Shown piece by piece: positions 59,269 through 64,000 of a DNA stretch of 64,000 bases. Within the stretch, counting starts at the first letter, position 1; each line of letters begins with the position of its first letter. Location: NCBI GenBank assembly GCA_022432975.1, contig CM039512.1:31719574-31783573 (forward strand), in the 5' to 3' direction. Both the position numbers and the translations under genes were made by a program. Under the pieces are notes generated by a model. That model had not been told where the DNA came from and did not search any database. It saw only the letters and a list, made by a program, of their open reading frames with translations. This stretch comes from Begonia masoniana (taxonomy: Eukaryota > Streptophyta > Magnoliopsida > Cucurbitales > Begoniaceae).

Positions 59269-59315
59269 GAGACATTGAGACAGGTGAGGAAGGCGTCCCT
59301 CCGCCTGAAGAATGA
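59269..59315 (+). other. Putative LTR leader terminal exon (M, 3' LTR)
   Basis: Identical to the 5' LTR copy; stop TGA at 59313-59315. Confidence 0.42.
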
Positions 59316-59492
59316 GCATGTTGAAGAAGGAGGCCCGTGGGAGTGCGCTGGCAGTCGGGGCGTGATTTTGACCCGTGGGGACTCACATAGGTACTTTGGG
59401 TTGATTTGCATAGAAAATGTTAGAATATTATAGGTCGTTGGAAATCTAGATGGTTAATAGAAAGTGTTTTGAGAAATTGAATGTATTTTGTA

Positions 59493-59670
59493 AGTTTTCT
59501 TTTAAATGTTTTAAAGTTTTCTTTTAAATGTTTTAAAGTTTTCTTTTAAATGTTTTAAAGTTTTCTTTTAAATGTTTTAAAGTTTTCTTTTAAATGTTTT
59601 AAAGTTTTCTTTTAAATGTTTTAAAGTTTTCTTTTAAATGTTTTAAAGTTTTCTTTTAAATGTTTTAAGT
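59493..59670. repeat. 22-bp tandem repeat, 8 copies
   Basis: Unit TTTTCTTTTAAATG + TTTTAAAG. One copy at the matching place in the 5' LTR (near 53022-53045). Confidence 0.95.
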
Positions 59671-59929
59671 TTTAATTATTTATTAAAGGTTTGTTTTAAA
59701 TGCTTTGGGTTTGGGTAGTTAGGGTTAGTTGTTTTATATGTTGTTCATTTGTTGTCTTGATGGTATATATGTTGATTGTTACCTTACATTTACTTTGAAC
59801 TGGTAAGGTTTTAATTAAAGTAGAGGAAAGAAATAAGTACAAAAATGAAAATGAAAAATTTATACGGGTAAAATATGGGTACAGAATTAGGGGTGTTACA
59901 CATATATTTTCGTGTGTTGATTTCAGGTT

Positions 59930-60306
59930 TTGGTATAAAGAAATTTAGGCGTTATGCCGCCCGTTTCGGTTTTAAACTATTTAACGTCGGGTTATGTTCG
60001 CTATTTTTTTTATGTAATCGTTTGAAGTCGGTTTTCTACAAAATTTACGGGATTTGAAGATTTAGGTGTCGGGAGTGTGTGGTTAAAATTTCATGGATTT
60101 TGGAGAAGTTTAAAATTTATCGGTAAATTGGTACTTAGGGTCTATATTTCGGTTTTGGTTGTAAAAGATTTAGGCGTATGCCGCCGTTTCGGTTTAAACT
60201 ATTAACGTGGTATGTTCGCATTTTTTTAGGATCGTTTGAAGTCGGTTTTCTAAAATTACGGATTTGAAGATTAGGTGCGGAGGTGGGTTAAATTTCATGG
60301 ATTGGA
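59930..60306. repeat. Degenerate duplication, second copy with base losses
   Basis: Copy 1 (about 59930-60117) and copy 2 (about 60160-60306) align with copy 2 almost always missing bases: GTTATG/GTATG, GCCCG/GCCG, GTTTTAAAC/GTTTAAAC, ATTTAAC/ATTAAC, GATTTAGG/GATTAGG, TTTTGGA/TTGGA. It lies in the right part of the L LTR. Confidence 0.85.
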
Positions 60307-60599
60307 GACGTTAGCTTAAGGAAAAGTGGAAAAACAAAATTGCATGCAGGTGTTGACATTTACTGTTCATACTTCAATTTTTAACATTTTGACGGTTATT
60401 TCAAACCAGTTTTAACCCGACTTTTTCCGACATATTTTAAACATATTTTGGCATGTTTTCCAACAAAATTCGAGGGTTCGAAAAACCCGAAAACTGAGCC
60501 GAATATTTAACGAAAAATATTTTAAACGTCATTTTAAACACGGGATTTGTTTGCAACGTGACGCACCTGGCCCGGGGAGGGTTCGGGGCGTTACAATTA

Positions 60600-60611
60600 T
60601 GGTATCAGAGC
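60600..60611 (+). promoter_or_regulatory. Primer-binding site, tRNA-iMet (element L)
   Basis: TGGTATCAGAGC, four bases after the L 5' LTR. The following 90 bases match B almost base for base (for example TACCCGACAAT and GTGCTTCACCGACTGTAAG). Confidence 0.93.
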
Positions 60612-60749
60612 GTTAGTGGTCGAGTCGTTCAAAAGATTACCCGACAATACCGGCCGCCGTGCAACGTGCTTCACCGACTGTAAGTATTTCTTTAACTCTT
60701 GTTAATTCCTTTCTAAGATTAGATGTTCTAACCCTTTATAGGAATAGAA

Positions 60750-61349
60750 ATGTCAAGGAACCCACAACAGCGAGGACAACTTAGAAACGAGTTTGAAGAA
60801 CTAATTAAGCTTCTTACAAAGTTGGTTTGTATGCAAACCGACATGTGGAGTAGTATAGTAACTCAGAGGTTGATTTTATCTGACCGACTAGAGGCATCAT
60901 ACTTGGAGCTGACTTCAAAGACAATAGAATTATATTTGGCCAAAAGGGAGTGGATTAGGTCAATAGAAAGCCCTAGAGAAAGCTTAAACAAAATTACATC
61001 TCCGATATTCCGGGGAGAATCTTCTTCGCAACCACAAGAAATAAAAAGACCAAGGGAAAATTTGGATGATCCAAGGGAAGGAAAGAGGCAACGACAAAAG
61101 TTAAGGAGAAATTGTCCACAATGTTCCAAGTGTTTAAAAGCCCATCCAGGAGAGTGTGGGCAGTATCTAGGTAAATGTTATAATTGTTTCGAGGATGGCC
61201 ATTTTGCCCGAGATTGCACCAAACCTAGAGTTACTCGGTGCTTCAAGTGTAATGAACCAGGACACATGGCTAAGGACTGTCCCGCTATAAAGAAGATCGA
61301 GTTGGAGCATAGTGATCAACCAGTGAAGACCTCAGGTATAGTAATTTAG
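60750..61349 (+). CDS. Small Gag-like protein with three Cys/His knuckles
   Basis: 199 codons from the ATG at 60750 (9 nt after the intron acceptor candidate, the same place as gag in D and M) to TAG 61347-61349. Residues 11-70 look helical and may form a coiled coil. Residues 96-121 are basic (QEIKRPRENL, GKRQRQKLRR). Then come a CX2CX3HX3C cluster at 125-136 and two CX2CX4HX4C zinc knuckles at 143-156 (CYNCFEDGHFARDC) and 164-177 (CFKCNEPGHMAKDC). The capsid core present in D and M (about 160 residues, with the FEALSRFAPR block) is missing, although the frame is open. I infer an RNA-binding nucleocapsid-like protein that could act in RNA packaging of this non-autonomous element. It could instead be a Gag remnant that stayed open by chance. 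Confidence 0.75.
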   Translation: MSRNPQQRGQLRNEFEELIKLLTKLVCMQTDMWSSIVTQRLILSDRLEASYLELTSKTIELYLAKREWIRSIESPRESLNKITSPIFRGESSSQPQEIKRPRENLDDPREGKRQRQKLRRNCPQCSKCLKAHPGECGQYLGKCYNCFEDGHFARDCTKPRVTRCFKCNEPGHMAKDCPAIKKIELEHSDQPVKTSGIVI

Positions 61350-64000
61350 TCATTCATTGCATGATTTGATAGGATAATTATGAGGTATATTCTAGCGGGA
61401 TAAAGGTGAGAATACGGTGGGTTAAAGGTAAGGTGAGATAGACTTTAGTATGAGAGAGAGAACTATGCGTCAAAAGAAATAATATAGGATTCGTTATCCT
61501 TGGGGAAATGGATTCGTTATCCTTGGGGAAATATATCCCATGAGAGATGAGATAGAAGTTAAAGGACATAAGTAACAAATTTTTGGAGTTTTAGAAATGT
61601 GGTAGATCAAAGTAGAGTTAGAAAAGTTTGATTAGAAAAGTTTGAAATTAGAAAAGAAATTATCGGGAGACACCGACGACCAGTGAAGTGTCAGAAGTAA
61701 GTAGTCTGTGGGGGAAAAAGTTGAATGACCTTTACGAGAGAAAAACCCAGGGGGGAACCTAGCTTAAAGTTGGAAAATGTTGTGAGTGTAATTAATTGTC
61801 GATTAAATTGAAGTCGACGTTAGTAGAGCTTGTTAGGTGTTAAGAGCTTATTGGTTGTTAGGAGGCATAGGGGTCATGTAGGGATGTTGTCTTACTCAGT
61901 TTGGGAGATAACACTATAGAGATTTACTTAGAGTTGAGAAACTAATTATTGAGGTATTTGAGGAATAAAGTTAACTGTGAGGTTATACTCAAGTAATAAA
62001 CCGGTGGATTGTTAGGGATGTAGGTACCGTTTAGGAGTGTCGTCAATCAAAGATGACTGGGGATAAATGAAAAGATTATGGTCGGCGAGTTAGAGGAGCA
62101 TTATGGGTTGTTTAGTTGTTGGTGTTATTCGACCTAAAACCCTAGAGCCAACCAAAACCTAAAGTGGGAATAGAGACCTTGACACCTTGATTTGGTAGAG
62201 GAAAGCCTAGTCTTTTGAATTGTGGTGATGTTTTGAGGTTAGAGTAACGAAACGATATCAAGTGGAATATTTAGAATTGAGTAGAATCGAGTTGAAGAGC
62301 AAAAGAGAAATCAAGAGTTAGTAAAATTTGGAGAATTCCAAGTGAATTCTTAAATTTGTAGGAAATGTGGAAAGGAAGTTATAAATTTAGGTATAGACTT
62401 TGAGTGTTCGGTAGGATGTGACTTGACAGGAATTGTGAACGAGAGGCGGTAAGTATTTTAGGAATAAACCTAAGTCAAAACGTTTCAAACCGTTGAGGGG
62501 GTAACTAGCTTAGTCTTGTGGCGATAAGTTATAAAAAAATAGAGGATAGGAGATGAAAGTTACGTTCTAGATTTTGGACGGACTTAGGCAGAGATTTAGT
62601 AATGAGATGAGTCAATAAGGATTTAATTTTCTCAGTAAAGCTGAAGAGCGTAGAGAATAACGGATAAGAAGGAAAGAAAGGTCTTACGCATAGATTTTAT
62701 GAGTAAAACACAATGGAAGGTTAGAATCTAATTTTATACCTTGAGAAGGGATAAAATTGAGGAAATTATAGAGTTCGAAGGAAAGGAACGGAAATTAACT
62801 TCGAAAAGTGTTTGAGTGCGTAGAGAGACTATGCAGTTAAAAAGTTGGAGATTTTGGTATTTGGTGACCTAGCTAGTTAAGCACAAGATGTAAGTTGGAA
62901 TTCAAAATGCTATTAGACAAGAAAATTTAAATTGTTGCAATGCAAGATAAATGAGTTATTAGCTGGCATTATGAATTTTGGAAGGGACTTAGAAAAGAGG
63001 CAAATGAAGGGATGAGTTAATCGTGAAGAAGAGAGAGACAAGCATGTAAAAATGAGGAGTTAGAGAATATTGATAGAAAGGAGCGAAAGTTCACACGAAA
63101 GTTATACGAGTGGATTGAGGAGTAAGGTTAATTCTAGAAGATTATAGTAATTTCGTTTGAAGTTTGGGGTTGAAGTGAAGTGTGTGAACACCATTCGGAG
63201 TGTGAGTGTAAAAGTGGAACAGAGTTTGTTTGGTAATGATAGGAAAGGTTAGATAAACTGGGGTAGCGAATACGAATATGAGAAGTTAGATAATACGTAA
63301 ATGAATAAGGAAATAGATTCGATAGGGAGAGTTCGGAGTACGTGAACGATGTTAGAGTGGCTAAGGAAGTGTCATGGTGGTTCGAGGTAAATAGGAAGAA
63401 AGCGTTGAATAGCAGAGAGTAGCTACTATTTTGAGGATTAGGGTAAGGTAGTTATTATTAAGTTCTTAGGGTTACAGTACGGTATGGAGGATACTTAGAG
63501 GAAAGACTGAGGGTCTAAATGGTGAGTGCTCAAGTTAAAGTCAACGGACAGAGTTCGGGAAGTGACTTTGGAGATGCAGAGAGATTTAAGAGTATAAATA
63601 ATAGGCGCTTAAGTGAAATTTAATGGGAGTATCATTAAGAGATGAACTTGAAATGAGTAATTTGAGAAAATGTAAGACTTAGAAAGCATAGGAAATTGTC
63701 ATTTCTTGATAGGCAACTAAGACCATAGAGTAATCGAGGTTTAGCATAGCGATCCGAGAAAGTTTAGCCTAGCGAACAGAGAGTTAGGTGAATTGAAGGG
63801 AATTAAAATCTGAGACATTAGAGCAAGAAGGTTATTTATTGAGTTCTTGGAGCTACGGTTATTTAAGGTAGTTATGGTGAGTATTCGTTGAATATTGGAT
63901 TAGAATGAATATTAGGGAGAAAGTTAAAACTTTGAGAAGTGTTTAAGGGCACCCGCTAGATGTGTCGAACCGTAGCATAGTAGAGATTCTTCATGGCAAC
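61350..64000 (+). other. Non-coding purine-rich domain of element L
   Basis: No supported gene. AG-rich on the plus strand with stops in all frames. A 31-bp direct duplication holding GGATTCGTTATCCTTGGGGA occurs at 61478-61530. Short blocks match B in order: GGTGAGATAGACTTTAGTATGAGA (61431) to the segment near 8671, GGGAGACACC (61669) to 8809, AAGTTCACAC (63087) to 9882. Confidence 0.75.

Larger units (their letters stand above)
50777..59900 (+). mobile_element. Young, nearly intact Tekay/Del element M
   Basis: LTRs 50777-53242 and 57881-59900 start TGTAACGCCCGG and end AGGGGTGTTACA. Perfect CATAT duplications flank it (50772-50776 and 59901-59905), showing insertion into the L 5' LTR. Primer-binding site, gag-pol, chromodomain, stem-loop and purine tract are all present. 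The first 1612 bp of the two LTRs align without gaps, and I see only two differences, both CpG transitions (51214 and about 51464). This implies a recent insertion. One nonsense codon interrupts gag-pol, and the 3' LTR is rearranged in its last 410 bp. Confidence 0.96.
57881..59900 (+). repeat. 3' LTR of M, rearranged 3' part
   Basis: 2020 bp against 2466 bp for the 5' LTR. It is collinear to 59492. It then jumps to sequence matching about 53022 of the 5' LTR, losing the hairpin and palindrome zone. It has eight copies of a 22-bp unit present once in the 5' LTR, then a copy of about 100 bp from 58808-58910 replacing about 70 bp, before the last 90 bp align again. Confidence 0.93.
47631..60595 (+). 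mobile_element. 5' LTR of element L, split by M
   Basis: Starts TGTAACACCCGAG and ends GGGTTCGGGGCGTTACA, then ATTA and a primer-binding site at 60600. Own sequence is 47631-50776 and 59906-60595, about 3.8 kb, enlarged by internal duplications. It is related to solo LTR C across the leader region. Exon 2-like blocks ending GCAGCCAG/GTAAG occur twice (near 48690 and 49655) because a segment is duplicated around the 17-bp array. Terminal exon at 50384-50430. Confidence 0.88.
60596..64000 (+). mobile_element. Internal region of element L (right end outside window)
   Basis: Leader with a 62-nt intron candidate (60680-60741), one small Gag-like frame (60750-61349), then more than 2.6 kb of purine-rich, stop-dense sequence to the edge. 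No protease, RT, RNase H or integrase motif appears in any frame I read. Colinear resemblance to the B interior makes L a related non-autonomous element, here keeping a gag piece. The 3' LTR is not in the window, so pol further right cannot be excluded. Confidence 0.8.

Overview
This window looks like plant nuclear heterochromatin, probably from an angiosperm with a retrotransposon-rich genome. I see no convincing host gene, tRNA, rRNA or CRISPR array. Almost all of it is Ty3/gypsy LTR-retrotransposon sequence in nested layers. The plant assignment rests on LTRs of about 2.0-3.8 kb starting TGTAAC(A/G)CCC, primer-binding sites TGGTATCAGAGC complementary to initiator tRNA-Met, and Tekay/Del-type chromovirus gag-pol ending in a chromodomain. 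The species cannot be named from the sequence.

Layout. Positions 1-3580 are the end of an LTR (family G) lying in an outer LTR (family E, visible at 3581-4271 and 17559-18482). E also received solo LTR A (4272-17558, duplication TAAAT). A was in turn hit by a complete non-autonomous element B (5787-13787) and by solo LTR C (14012-16751, duplication GGTTA). Positions 18483-22323 hold a decayed gypsy leader and gag. Solo LTR F (22324-25066, minus strand, duplication GGTTC) is next. Positions 25067-36797 hold a decayed minus-strand CRM-like element K, whose presumed LTR was split by solo LTR J (26078-31944, duplication CAATC). J carries nested solo LTR I and a 1.07-kb tandem duplication. Element D (36798-46300) is an old Tekay copy with seven in-frame stops in its main pol frame. 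Positions 46301-47630 are a small gypsy remnant. Element L starts at 47631 and runs off the right edge. Its 5' LTR contains the young, nearly intact Tekay element M (50777-59900, duplication CATAT), whose gag-pol has a single TAG.

How the parts relate. D and M are autonomous in design (gag, protease, RT, RNase H, integrase, chromodomain). B and L share a colinear, almost stop-saturated internal region of 3 kb or more. L adds a small zinc-knuckle-only Gag. D, M and B share a stem-loop just before the polypurine tract, which suggests B-type elements could use Tekay machinery.

The most unusual signal is inside the LTRs. Seven LTR families share an apparent spliced leader. It has a short exon 2 whose length is usually a multiple of three. 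A minisatellite or other variable sequence lies in the following intron. A last exon then runs exactly 47 nt from an AG acceptor to a stop and reads as a 15-residue, mostly acidic tail in every intact family. Several hairpins with compensating arm changes also recur at equivalent LTR positions. Some duplications look like assembly artefacts, because one copy differs only by lost bases, mostly in short runs; these are flagged.
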